Shown here: piece by piece, positions 24,419-34,783 of the stretch | How the letters are laid out: every line of letters starts with the position of its first letter | How positions within the stretch are numbered: position 1 is the first letter of the stretch | Source: Mauremys mutica | Lineage: Eukaryota > Chordata > Testudines > Geoemydidae | Direction of reading: 5' to 3' | DNA: 64,000 nucleotides | NCBI RefSeq assembly: GCF_020497125.1 | Contig: NC_059074.1 | Coordinates: forward strand, 191,947,415-192,011,414 | Position numbers and translations under genes: made by a program | The notes under the pieces: model-generated | The model's database searches: none | Seen by the model: the letters and a program-made list of their open reading frames with translations, nothing else | Told to the model about the DNA's origin: nothing

Positions 24419-25262
24419 AGAATCATGGAATCACAGACTTTAAGGTCAGAAAGGACCATTATGATGGTCTAGTCTGACCGCTTGCACAACGCAGCCCACA
24501 GAATCTCACCCACCCACTCCTGTATCAAATCCCTAACCTAGGTCTGAGCTGCTGAAGTCTTCAAATCATGGTTTAAAGATTTCAAGGTGCAGAGAGTCCT
24601 CTAGCAAGTGACCTGTTCCCCATGCTGTAGAGGAAGGTGAAAAACCCCCAAAGTCTCTGCCAATCTGTCCTGGAGGAAAATTCCTTCCTGACCCCAAATA
24701 TGGCTTTCAGTTAAACCCTGGGCATGTGAGCAAGACTCACAAGCCAGACACCCAGGAAAGAATTCTCTGTAGTAACTCAGATCCCACCCCATCTAACATT
24801 CCATCACAGGCCATTGGGCATATTTACCGCTACTAGTCAACGATCAATTAATTGCCAAAATTAGGCTATCCCATCATACCATCCTCTCCATTAACTTATC
24901 AAGCTTAGTCTTGAAGCCAGATATGTCTTTTGCCCCCAGTGCTCCCCTGGGAAGGCTGTTCCAGAACTTCACTCCTCTGATGGTTAGAAACCTTCATCTA
25001 ATTTCAAGTCTAAACTTCCTGATGGCCAGTTTATATCCATTTGTTCTTGTGTCCACATTGGTACTGAGCTTATATAATTCCTCTCCCTCCCTGGTATTTA
25101 TCCCGCTGATATATTTACAGAGAGCAATCATATCTCCCCTTCTTTTGCCTTCTTTTGGTTAGGCTAAACAAGCCAAGCTCTTTCAGTCTCCTTTCATAAG
25201 ACAGGTTTTCCATTCCTCGGATCATCCCAGTAGCCCTTCTCTGTACCTGTTCCAGTTTGAAT

Positions 25263-25790
25263 TCATCCTTCTTCTGTCTTATCCATTCCATCCCTTCTTA
25301 TTTCTTTACAGTTAACCTCATCATTGAGATACAATGCTACTCCACCACCTTTGCCTTTATTTCTGTCTTTCCTAAACAGCACACACCCTTCAATACCTGT
25401 ACTCCAGTCATGACGACTATTCCACCATATTTCTGTTAGCCCTATAATATCTGGTTTCATTTCCTGCGCCAGTAACTCTAGTTCCTCCATTTTGTTACCT
25501 AGGCTCCTCGCATTGGTGTACAAACATCTTAATTTTTGCTGTTTGGCTTTGCTCACATTCTTTACCCAATTAGGCCCAGACATTCTACCACCAGTATCAC
25601 CTAATAGACTGGTATCTACACTACCCTTCCTCCTTATGTCCATTCTCCTACCCACAGCTGTATCCTTTCTTAATTCATTTTCTTCCCTCTCAATGTTAAA
25701 ATCCGGCATGGAGATTACCTGGACATCTCCCAACGATCTCCCCCAAATTTCTAGTTTAAAGCTCTCATAATCATTTGTGCCAACCTCCAT
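25263..25790 (-). pseudogene. CR1 ORF2 endonuclease domain, fused to its C-terminus by deletion
   Basis: The frame contains LRCLYTNARSLGNKMEEL, DIIGLTEIWW and GGGVALYLNDEV, the opening blocks of the AP-type endonuclease that nicks target DNA for CR1 integration (N of TNA, E of LTEIWW). It ends where the sequence jumps to the C-terminal region, whose minus-strand reading includes [20 protein letters not shown]. The catalytic His/Asp half and the RT are missing, so no activity is possible. Confidence 0.8.
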
Positions 25791-25903
25791 CCTAGAAGTC
25801 TATTTCCCTCCCTGCTCAGGTGAAGTCCATTCTGAGAGAACAGTCCTCTGTCCATGAATGCCTCCCAGTGGCCAAACATCCCAAAGCCCTCCCTATAGCA
25901 CCA

Positions 25904-26158
25904 CTATCTGAGCCATCTATTTATTGTCATAATCTTGTCACACCTTTGTTGCCCTTCTCTAGGAACAGGCAGAATCCCACTGAAGATCACCCGAGCCTCG
26001 ATTTCCTTAAGCGTCTTCCCCAGCCTGGCATAGTCTCCCTTGATATGTTCCAGCAAGAATCTAGCCGTATCATTTGTTCCCACAAGAAGGACAATCAGTG
26101 GATTGTTCCCCACTCCTGTTAGGATCTTCCAATTAGAGGTGCAGGGGCACAGATACAC
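25904..26158 (-). pseudogene. CR1 ORF1 esterase-like segment
   Basis: The minus frame reads PLIVLLVGTNDTARF and then ...ARVIFSGILPVPREG. The GTND block is block III of SGNH/GDSL hydrolases, and an esterase-like domain is known in ORF1 of many vertebrate CR1 elements. Only the middle part is present. The catalytic Ser block would lie upstream and is missing, and the Asp-His block is degraded downstream of 25900. Confidence 0.65.
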
Positions 26159-26205
26159 CTACAGTGGAGCACCCATAGGGACACTATTCAAAGAAGCTGC
26201 ACTTG
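26140..26205. repeat. DIRS terminal-repeat fragment
   Basis: The sequence 'acagtggagcacccataggg' followed by 'acactattcaaagaagctgc' resembles the outer end of a DIRS terminal repeat (compare ...aaagaagaac at 20935). It overlaps the start of the CR1. Confidence 0.35.
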
Positions 26206-27180
26206 ACAGTAGCTCTATTGATTTAAGAAATATAAACATATGTTTTGTATCTCTTGGTTAGTGACCTTTGTTTAAAACAAGGGATAAACAATTCAAAACA
26301 AATCAACACATCTTTAGTGACAGCATTATAAAAGAATGTTAATATTTCACATACAGATGAAAAATGATAAAGCAGTGTTCCTTGGTAAGCATTTTAGTGA
26401 ACCTCTAATTCAGAACACCTTATGAGGCATTAATATTTCAGATACAAAATTAAACTTAAGAAAAGCTCAATGGCACATGTATACATGCACACAACGTGAA
26501 TTACCTTCATGTTCTTTAGAACATAGCTTAAGGCAAAAAGGAATACAGCAATGTTTTGGGCAGTAAGCCTTTACTGAACAGCCTTTAAACAGTTGTAGCT
26601 GAAATACTGATTCCTTTGATCTTATTGCCTTTTACCTCTAGGCAACATTAGGGAACTAATTGGTTTAAGTCATTCGGTGTTCATTTTTAAAGTTAAAAGA
26701 TACTTTGCAGTTTCCAGAGTAAAACTAGGTCTGCTTATCTGGAACACATTTGCATAGAACACCCTGCAGTACAAAGTGCAGGGGCACTCATTGAAAGAAA
26801 ATAATGCCCCTTCCCCAACTAGAGACATAGCAAGTAGCATTCATGATAAAGTACTTCAATATTATACCGTCTCTAACTGAAACCAATACATCTAACCTGC
26901 TTTGTCTTTCATCTGCATGGATTTAAAAATAAATACCACCACCACAACAGTAACAGGTCCCTTTAGAAAATTAGAACTTTCTAACCTCTTTTAGTAGTTT
27001 TCTGTCTAGTTCTTCTTGTTTCAGTTTCTAAATGGAGGGGGGAAAAAAAAAGCTATTACCAAGGAAACTACAATCAAACAGAAATCTGTGATGTATCAAC
27101 AACTGAGACTGCAAAAATAAAGAGTTCATTCCCACATTTTAACGTAACTGCCCTGGTGACTGTATTTACTATGTACATTT
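26206..27180. other. APLF intron with one exon-like spot
   Basis: This is mostly unique sequence. The only notable spot is the exon-like segment at 26986-27027, listed separately. Confidence 0.5.
26986..27027 (-). other. Exon-like 42-nt segment in the APLF intron (unproven)
   Basis: On the minus strand a long pyrimidine tract ending ...ccatttag precedes 42 nt that end AAGAG before gttag. In the phase set by the flanking APLF exons it has no stop and encodes a Thr/Arg/Lys-rich 14-mer. Direct joining of the two APLF exons already gives the expected conserved protein, and the donor is weak. It is therefore more likely a chance match or a rare cassette. Confidence 0.12.
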
Positions 27181-27282
27181 ATGTATTTATGCATCCGAAG
27201 AAGTGAGCTGTAGCCCACGAAAGCCTGCGCTGAAATAAATTTGTTAGTCTCTAAGGTGCCACAAATACTCCTGTTTTTTTCC
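27181..27282 (+). mobile_element. Penelope-derived short repeat
   Basis: The blocks 'gcatccgaagaagtgagctg', 'gcccacgaaagcctgcgctg' and 'gttagtctctaaggtgccac' match the tail region of the Penelope elements in this window. It is truncated and ends in a T run. Confidence 0.6.
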
Positions 27283-27383
27283 CCGAGATAGTAACCCTCT
27301 CATGAACCTTTTCCATGTTTGATCCCACACCTTTTCTGTGCCAGCAAAGCAGATCTATGATTTCATACTGCCCTGGTAGAGCT

Positions 27384-27764
27384 CACTAGGCCAGGGGTTC
27401 TCAATCTTTTTCTTTCTGAGCTGTTCCCCTCCCCCATATACTATAAAAACTCCACGACCCACCTGTGCCACAATAACTGGTTTTCTGCATATAAAGGCCA
27501 GGGTCGGCATTAGGGGGTAGTAAGCAGGGCAACTGCCTTGGGCCCCACGCCACAGGGCCCCCTGTGAAGCTGCATTGCTCATGTTTCGGCCCTGATGCAG
27601 GGCTCGTGGCCCTGGGCTTCAGACCCATGAGGTGGGACTTCAGCTTTCTGCCCTGGGCCACAGCAAATCTTACCTTAGTCCTACTTGGCAGATCCCCTGA
27701 AACTGGCTTGTGACCCCCCCCCCAGAGCTCCCCGGATCCCTGGTTGAGAAGCACTGCAATAGGC
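27384..27764. mobile_element. hAT-type nonautonomous element (365 bp)
   Basis: The element spans 27392-27756, starting caggggttctcaa and ending ttgagaagcactg, an imperfect inverted pair of the common hAT type. It is flanked by 8-bp repeats cactaggc and caataggc (7 of 8 identical). No transposase is present. Confidence 0.75.
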
Positions 27765-28119
27765 TCCTGGTTTTGGGTCTCACTTCACTGGGTCCTGTGA
27801 GCTTTAAGCTTCCTGAGTCTGAACAGAGGCCAGGCACGGCTTCTGGCTGGGGGTTTCTGGGCACACCCTCAGGATACAGATCCTCTGTCCAACACCCCTT
27901 TCAGAGAGCTGAGACCCTGCAAACCAACTGACAGGACTCCCAAGACTAGTGCCAGCACCCCACAACTCTACCGTTGCTTGAGTACACTCCTTCCCAGAGC
28001 TCCAACCCTGGGGGCATATTGGTTTATTGTTTATCCTTCAGGGACACATTTTAAAAAGCTACAAATATAGAATCATAGAATATAGCAATACACTTGCATG
28101 TTTTTTAGATTATTGTGTT
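27765..28119. other. APLF intron, no feature
   Basis: I see nothing recognisable here. Confidence 0.5.
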
Positions 28120-28237
28120 ACTGAAATAAGAGCCAGGCGGTTGAGGTAATATCTTTTAATGGACCACCTTCTGTTGGTGAAAGATAAGCTTTCGAGTTAC
28201 ACAGAGCTAATTTTTCAGGTCTGGGTCACTGAAATAA
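28120..28237. mobile_element. 98-bp Penelope-type miniature with 10-bp target duplication
   Basis: The insert 28130-28227 ('gagccaggcggttgaggtaa'... to 'tttttcaggtctgggt') sits between direct repeats actgaaataa at 28120-28129 and 28228-28237. It contains the block 'gaggtaatatctttta' that also forms the arms of the hairpin at 14822. The duplication length is like that of the other Penelope-type insertions here (12 bp). Confidence 0.6.
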
Positions 28238-28590
28238 CTGCAATTTCTCCTGCAGCAATAACATTGCCGTGATCCCTGACTCTTGGGAAACTCTGAACAG
28301 AGTGGCATTACATTTGCATAGTTGTATTAAATTAAAAATCTTGCATTGTTTGTATGGTTGATGGATGGATTTATATATTTTTTTTAAAAGTCTAGTACAC
28401 TTAAAAAAAGCAAAAAATAAATGTGATAACATTCTTAGAGAAAAATGTCAAACTGCAATATTTTCCAATGATAAGTGTTCAATAAATCTAATTACTTCAA
28501 CCTGAAATGCTAGAAAAATAGCTTTTCAATGAATGCTTAGATTCCATCCTGATTAAACTCTGTCCAAGTCCCCCAAAGAAAATATGGAAC
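28238..28590. other. APLF intron, no feature
   Basis: AT-rich; I see nothing recognisable. Confidence 0.5.
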
Positions 28591-29836
28591 TACACTTCTA
28601 CCCCGATATAACGCGGTCCGATATAACACAAATTTGGATATAAAGTGATAAAGCAGCGCTCCGGGGGACAGGGCTGCTTTACCTCGTTGTATCCGAAGTC
28701 GTGTTACCACAAGCGGCTCCTCTGCGCCCGCCCGTTACTTGCTGCGGCCCTCCCCCGGGGCCCCCAGCCCCAGCTCACCTCCGCTCCGCCTCCTCCCACG
28801 AACGCACTGCAGCTCCGCTGCTCCTCCCTCCCAGGCTTGCTGTGCCAATCAGCTGTTTGGCAAGCCTGGGAGGGAGGAGAAGCAGCGCTGTGGCGCGCTT
28901 GTGGGAGGAGGAGGCGGCGGCGGAGCAGAGGTGAGCTGGGATAGGAGGCTGTAGCAAGTAAGCGGGGGGGGGCGCTGAGGAACCGCTCCCTGCCCCAGCT
29001 CACCTCTGCTCTGCCTCCTCCTCCCACGAGCACGCCGCTCAGTTCCGCTTCTCCTCCCTCTCAGGCTTGCCGTGCCAAACAGCTGATTGGCGCAGCAAGC
29101 CTGGGAGGGAGGGGGGAGAAGTGGAGCTGCAGCGTGCTCGTGGGAGGAGGTGGAGCAGAGGTGAGCTGGGGGAGGGCCGCAGACGAACCTCTCCCTGCTC
29201 CAGCTCATCTCCAGTGGCATAGCCCGGTGGAGGGAACAGGGAGAGCAATTGAAAAAAAAAGGGTGTCACCCGCTGCAGTGCTTTTACTCACCCGGCAGCG
29301 CTCCGGGTCTTTGGCAGGTGTCTTCGGCGGCACTGAAGGTCCCACCGCTGAAATGCCGCTGAAGACCCAAAGCAAGTGAAGGTCCCGCCGCCGAAGACCC
29401 GGAGTGCCACCGGGTGAATAAAATAAAAGCGCCGTAGTGGGTGGCGCCTTTTTTTTTTTAAATCACTGCCCCAGGTGAGTACAAAGGCGCCAGGAAATTG
29501 ACAAGGTGCCACTTGTGCTCAGTGGAGGAGCTCAGTGGGGGAGCAACTGCTACTGCTCATCTCCGCCTCCTCCCCTGAGCGCGCCGCCTCCACTCTGCTT
29601 CTCCCCCCCACCCCCTTCCAGGCTTGCTGGGCCAAACAGCTGATTGGCGCAGCAAGCTTGGAAGGAAGGAAGAAGCGGAGCGGCGGCAGCACGCTCAGGG
29701 AGGAGACGGAGGCAGAGCGGAGGTGAGCTGGGGCAGGGAGCAGTTCCTCTCCCTACCCTGATATAATGCGGCCTCACCTATAACATGGGAGATTTTTTGG
29801 TTCCCGAGGACTGCGTTATATCGGGGTAGAGGTGTA
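28591..29836. mobile_element. TA-flanked nonautonomous transposon (1.24 kb, Tc1/mariner-like)
   Basis: The termini are inverted: cacttctaccccgatataac at 28593 and the complement of ataa/ttatatcggggtagaggtg ending at 29834. TA dinucleotides lie on both sides (28591-28592 and 29835-29836). A TA target is typical of Tc1/mariner/pogo transposases. The interior has no transposase; it is made of GC-rich palindromic units and a second repeat (29215-29490) that looks inserted. Confidence 0.65.
28770..29735. repeat. Three GC-rich palindromic units of about 175 bp
   Basis: Units at about 28770-28945, 28998-29175 and 29546-29735 share 'cagctcacctc(c/t)gctc', a centre of the type 'gccaa(t/a)cagctg(t/a)ttgg', and a mirrored right arm 'gaggtgagctggg'. 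Each unit is itself an imperfect inverted repeat. Open frames in this block on both strands are a result of the low-stop GC content and are not genes. Confidence 0.65.
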
Positions 29837-30430
29837 CTTGGTATCTTAGATGCAGAGAACCAATAGTCTAGAAAATAGACAAACTTTTCTTTAAACAAAC
29901 ATCACAAACACTACATTCTACATTTTTAACTTCTTCTTTCACTGTGCTACTTTCCTCAGATCCCCTGCCAGAAGCAAAAAAACCAGAACCTTTTATTGAG
30001 ATTGCCACATCTTAAAAATCAGAGTCTCTCAAAATATGGAATTCTTGTTCCATTAAGTGTTTGGAGTAAAAGCCACCAACTGATTCAAATATCTACTACT
30101 TCTTGGTGTGTGTCTGTATGGTATAAAAGCCATGCATGTACATGTCATACTGTTAGCATTTGACCCACCTAGCGAGGTTACTCAGATCAAAAGACATCTA
30201 AAATAGTTAGCAGTGAAACAAATCTTAAGTGGAGTAGAAAAGCAATAATCTTTACTGTGGACAACTGCAGGGAAAGAATTAAAGCATTAGGAATGGCAAC
30301 ACTGCAGAGTTGTATAATAAGTGACAAATACAAATGAGTAAAGCATAACAGAAGCATAAACCATTTCATACGCCCTTTTAAGTGTGTATCACTGTTTTTA
30401 TTTTTAAAAGTTTTGAACAAGAGTCTTTAC
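29837..30430. other. APLF intron, no feature
   Basis: Unique, AT-rich sequence next to the donor site of the PBZ exon. Confidence 0.55.
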
Positions 30431-30477
30431 CTGGAGGTGCGGTGTGCTTGTATTCAAGCTTGTGCTGTGGATTCTTC
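30431..30477 (-). CDS. APLF: APLF penultimate exon (second half of a PBZ finger)
   Basis: PBZ fingers (C-x5-C-x6-H-x5-H) bind poly(ADP-ribose) and recruit APLF to DNA breaks. On the minus strand an acceptor ...tttgcag is followed by 47 nt and a donor GTAAAG. In the phase that fits the last exon it reads (R)KNPQHKLEYKHTAPP(G). Here H of QHK and H of YKH are the two zinc histidines. The cysteine half (CPYGxxCY) must lie in an upstream exon outside the part I could identify. The exon ends one base into a Gly codon that is completed at 11492-11491, giving a smooth join to the acidic tail. It was too short to show up as an open frame of its own. Confidence 0.85.
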
Positions 30478-30834
30478 CTGCAAAGAATGAAAACCAATAC
30501 AATAAAATCATTTCCTGCCCTTGCATCACTCGTTTCTTCATTCAAGAATTATTCACTGCACAATGGAAGCAATCATCAAACTTTAGGGGATGTGAATGAA
30601 ATTTAAATTAATCACTATGGAGTTTCAAATCACTTATCTGCAGCTCTCTCGATATAATAGTAAAAAGAAACAGCCCCTCAAAAAAACTTTTATGTTACAG
30701 TAATCAATATAACTGACTTTAGCTCGCTAGAATCAGCACTCTCATATGTATTTATCTATGGCACTTATAGACCCCCACTACTGTGTCTCAATCTTTAATA
30801 TACTCCTCTTAGTATTTCCTATTTCATATGGTCT
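30478..30834. other. APLF upstream intron, no feature
   Basis: I see nothing recognisable here. Confidence 0.5.
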
Positions 30835-31047
30835 TTCAAAAAAGAACTAGATAAATTCATGGAGGATAGGTGTCCCTAGCCTCTGTCTTCCAGAAGCTGG
30901 GAATGGGTGATGGGATGGATCACTTGATGATTACCTGTTCTGTTCATTCCTTCTGGGGCACCTGGCATTGGCCACTGTCAGAAGACAGGGTACTGGGCTA
31001 GATGGACCTTTGGTCTGATCCAGTATGGCTATTTTTATGTTCTTATC
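30835..31047 (+). mobile_element. CR1 LINE 3' end
   Basis: The sense strand contains 'agaactagataaattcatgg', 'ttacctgttctgttcattcc' and 'ggtctgatccagtatggc', the end of ORF2 and 3' tail of a turtle CR1. It is 5' truncated. Confidence 0.8.
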
Positions 31048-31049
31048 AC

Positions 31050-31195
31050 CTGTACTTTACAGATGGAGATCTGAGGCACACAGAGAATAAATGACTTGCC
31101 CAAAGTCACACAGGAAGTCTGTGACAGAGCAGGAAACTGAACTCAGGCCTCCCAAGTCGTTCGCTAGTGTCCTAATCACGGCACCATCCTTCCCC
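31050..31195 (+). repeat. MIR SINE
   Basis: The sequence 'actttacagatggagatctg', 'aggcacacagagaataaatg', 'acttgcccaaagtcacacag' is the MIR core domain. It follows the CR1 tail directly. Confidence 0.75.
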
Positions 31196-31258
31196 TACAC
31201 GCCTCATTTGTTCAGCACAGTTTGTTCACCATTTTCAAAAGCATAATAGGTCCATGTT

Positions 31259-31612
31259 TGTGACACTTCTATACCTCAAAATAGCACCCTAGAACCCCCA
31301 TATTCATCACTGTGATATGATTATATGTTTTGTACAATGCATGCCTTGTAAGGTATCATTTTAAAAGTCATTTTCAAATCATTTGATTTGCTGAACATTG
31401 GGTTGTACGTACTATCACTGTATGTGAAGTTATGAAGTATTGCTATATGTGGTACTGAGATGTCTGTGTACTGTGGATGTCTATGTAAGTGCAGTGCCTG
31501 TCAGAGGCTTGTAGCTTGACATTAGCATCAGTATGAGAGACAGCCCAGAATGGTGGGTTTGGAGGGCTCAGTGGTTCCACAGCCCAGGCTGCACCCCGAA
31601 GACCCCGTCACA
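31259..31612. repeat. Solo LTR (354 bp) with 5-bp target duplication
   Basis: It starts tgtgacac and ends gtcaca, and is flanked by exact 5-bp repeats atgtt (31254-31258 and 31613-31617). It shares 'gcatgccttgtaaggtatca' with the 5' part of the larger LTR at 11765, so it is a shorter relative of that family. No coding region is attached. Confidence 0.7.
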
Positions 31613-31617
31613 ATGTT

Positions 31618-32634
31618 GATTTATTAAGAACCATCATTGGTTATGCATTTCCTAGATTCTTTTACATGAGTTCCAATGCTCAACCCATGCACATACCCTC
31701 AAAAGGGGCAGGAAATATATTTTTAAAAGGCTAAAGCTAGCCATATAATACTATAAATGTCTTACTTCAGCAAGGAACATGCCCAATTATTTTTAAACAA
31801 GTTAATCATTTTACATTTTAATTACTTATTACATTTAAGGGTCATACATGTCAAAGAGGATTCAACTTCAAATGTCATTGTAGACAGTGTTCATGTGCTG
31901 AATATTCTGCAGGAAGTGTACACACTGAAAAAAATCCCCCATAAAGTGGATTTGTACGCTGGAAACAGACTCTAAAAACACTGTGGCAGGGTTTTTTGTT
32001 TATCATCTGTCACAGATTTCTATGCAAATATGCTCCATTTACAAGTAAAAACTATTTTTCCCCTCAATTACCAGCCCCAAGAATCAGTCAAGCTAGCACC
32101 CAAGATAAGTTTCTGTCTGTTTTTTCTAATCACCAGCAATACAGCCCTTGAAGTCAATGGGACCACTCGTGTTCATGTACTTTGCTGGATCAGAGCTAGA
32201 GTACTCAGCATCTTGCAGGAATGAACCTTAATTAGTAAACCAATATTAAGAATTGTATTTTGTTTAGAATTTAATTTCACAGCAGTGCTCTCAACTTTCC
32301 CTTGAGGTTGTTTTCAAATCTCATTAACATCAATAGAAATAACTTAGAGTGTTAATAGCAGAGATCAATGCAAGGGAGGAAGAAGATGGTTCGTTAGCTC
32401 TATATAGAAATATGGTGGTAGATAAAAATAAAATCACCTCCCACTTCACAAGAAAAAAACAATCAAGATTAATTTTCTTCCCCTTCTGCATCTTAAATTT
32501 TTGCTATAGTGGTCTTTATAGAAGCTGTGATAAGGGATAATTATTTACTCAACTTGCACACTGAGAAACAGGAAAAATAAAGAGTGGCAATCACATGCAA
32601 TTGAATGGAATTTTTATTACAGGTGTCAGAAAGC
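31618..32634. other. APLF upstream intron with a worn dispersed repeat
   Basis: Around 32147-32210 there is an old repeat ('gaagtcaatgggaccactcg' ... 'ctttgctggatcagagc'). No exon is supported. Confidence 0.5.
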
Positions 32635-34006
32635 TTCTAGAGCAGAGGTCGGCAACCCTTCAGAAGTGGTGCGCCGAATCTTCATTTATTCACTCTAATT
32701 TAAGGTTTCACGTGCCAGTAATACATTTTAACGTTTTTAGAAGGTCTCTTTCTATAAGTCTATATTATATAACTAAACTATTGTTGTATGTAAAGTAAAC
32801 AAGGTTTTCAAAATGTTTAAGAAGCTTCATTTAAAATTAAATTAAAATGCTGATCTTACGCCGCCAGCCTGGGGTTCTGTTCACCTAGGCCGGCAGCAGG
32901 CTGAGCAGGGTCTGCGGCCGGGAACCCAGACCTGGGGGGGGTGTTCAGGGCAGAGGGCTGGGTGTGTGAGGGGGTTCAGGGGTCAGGGCAGAAGGCTGGG
33001 GGTATGGGGAAGAAGGCTGGTTGTGTGTGGGAGTTCAGGGGTCAGGGCAGAGGGACAGGGGCTGTGGGGGTGCAGGGTAGAAAGCTGGGTGTTGGGGGGT
33101 TCAGGGATCAGGGCAGAGGGCAGTGGCGGTGGAGGGGGTTCAGGGGTCAGGGCAGAGGGCAGTGGGAGTGTGCAGGGCAGAAGGCTGGGTGTGTGGAGGG
33201 GTTCAGGGGTCAGGGCAGAGGGCCAGGGGGTGTAGGGCAGAAGGCTGGGTGTGTGTGGGGGTTCAGGGGTCAGGGCAGAGGGTTGGGGGCTGTGGAGGTG
33301 CAGGGCAGAAGGCTGGGTGTGGGGGGGGTGTTCAGGGGTCAGGGCAGAGGGGGAGTTCAGGGGTCAGAGCAGAGGGCAGTGGGGGTGTGGGGGTGCAGGG
33401 CAGAAGACTGGGTGTGTGGGGGGGTTCAGGGCAGAGGGCGTGTGGGGGGGTTCAGGGCAGAGGGCTGGGGGTGTGGGGGTGCAGGGCAGAAGGCTGGGTG
33501 TGTGGGGGGTTCAAAGGTCAGGGCAGAGGGCTGGGGGTGTGTGAGGGGGTGCAGGGCAGAAGGCTGAGAGTGTGGGGGGGGGTCAGGGCAGAGGGCTGGG
33601 GTGCTCAGCTCGTAGGGGTGCTCCCAGCCCCCTGCCATGAGACGCTCACGGCAGAGGGCTGGAAGGGATATGCCCTGTTCCACCCCCTTCCCCAAGGCCC
33701 CGTCCCTACCTCTTCTCTGTCTCCTCTACGGAGCTGTGTGCACGCTGCCGCTCTTCCCCCTCCCCCTCACAAGGGCCATCAGCTGATTGGTGCAGGGAAG
33801 GGGAGGGGAGAGGCAGGAAAGCACCACGCTGGGGGAAGAAGTGGGGGAGGGGAAGCTTGGCTGCTGCAGGACCAAGCTTCTGCCTCCTGCCCCCGCAGAG
33901 GAGAGCAGTGGGCGGGGGGGCTGAGTGGAACTGGGGGCTGGGACTGAGGCAGCGTGCCACTCAAAATCGGCTTGTGTGCTGTAGGTTGCCAACCCCTGTT
34001 CTAGAG
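32635..34006. mobile_element. hAT-type nonautonomous element (1.36 kb) with 8-bp target duplication
   Basis: The element spans 32643-33998 with ends cagaggtcggcaaccc and the complementary ggttgccaacccctg. It is flanked by perfect 8-bp repeats ttctagag (32635-32642 and 33999-34006). It encodes no transposase. Its middle has expanded into a minisatellite. Confidence 0.8.
32938..33605. repeat. G-rich minisatellite inside the hAT element
   Basis: Imperfect units of roughly 60-70 bp are built from 'ggttcaggggtcagggcaga', 'gggctgggggtgtgggggtg' and 'cagggcagaaggctgggtgt', repeated about ten times with partial units. Long frames on both strands (up to 274 codons) arise from the repeat and are not genes. 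Confidence 0.85.
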
Positions 34007-34783
34007 TCATAAAAACACTGCAAAAAATAATAATCATGCAAGATCCTGAAAGCCTGCACCATGAATCACAGGGGATCCTGTACTGAGATGACAGAGTTTA
34101 CCTTTAATAATGGAATTAAAACAGTGTGAAGCCACAAAGTGTGAAACAAATGATATCTGGCCTATAGAGGAAATGAAATATGTACAACTAGCATACAGCC
34201 TGAAACAGCATATTTGCTCAAAAGTGCAATTTTGAAGACAACAGTAACTTTTCATTAAATCTGTTTAAGTAGGACATTCGATCTACAATCTGTAATTTTA
34301 GTTTCTACAGTTCTTTGTTCACGAATACCCCTAAACAAACTATGTAACCCTGTCCTCCTCACTGAATTTATTGCTAACACAGAAACTTTCCAGTGATTTC
34401 AGTGGCCTTTGGATCAGGCCTACAATTCTGAAAGCCAAACTGTAGCCTCCCATGGTAAAGTCAAGAGGACTCTTAAAATTTCATGAGATTCAGTATGTAG
34501 CGTTTGCTGTGAAGGCTCCCCTCTGGAGGAAAAAATTACAGGACCTTCAAAACCAGAGGAACTGAGGAACAAAAAGATCTAAATCCACAGATCTTGGGGT
34601 CTCTTTGAGCTTTGTTTGTCCATTCTGCTCCTCAAAACACGTTTTCCCCCCTTTTCAGAAACTACATTGTATTGTCAGTCAATCCAGTGGAACCCACTGC
34701 ATTTGGGAAAAAGACTAATGGCCTAAGGATAATAGACCATATAGGAAGGCCTAATTTTCCGAACAAGAGTCTTGCTAAGAGAG
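34007..34783. other. APLF upstream intron, no gene
   Basis: It has only a short worn repeat near 34395-34430 ('gtgatttcagtggcctttgg'). Confidence 0.5.

Larger units (their letters stand above)
24419..26158 (-). mobile_element. CR1 LINE with large internal deletion
   Basis: Minus strand, 5' to 3': ORF1 esterase-like segment (26158-25904), ORF2 endonuclease (25790-25263), then directly the C-terminal ORF2 region and 3' UTR (25260-24419), ending in the CR1 tail (complement of 'aatcatggaatcacagac'). The whole reverse transcriptase has been removed at about 25262. The copy thus keeps a 5' region that most CR1 copies lack. Confidence 0.8.

Noticed and set aside
28645..29269. Many overlapping frames on both strands
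   Set aside because: GC-rich palindromic transposon cargo; all readings are Pro/Ala/Ser/Arg-rich by composition.
32941..33947. Long frames of 208 and 274 codons on the plus strand
   Set aside because: They come from the G-rich minisatellite, where stops are rare and repeats recur in every frame.
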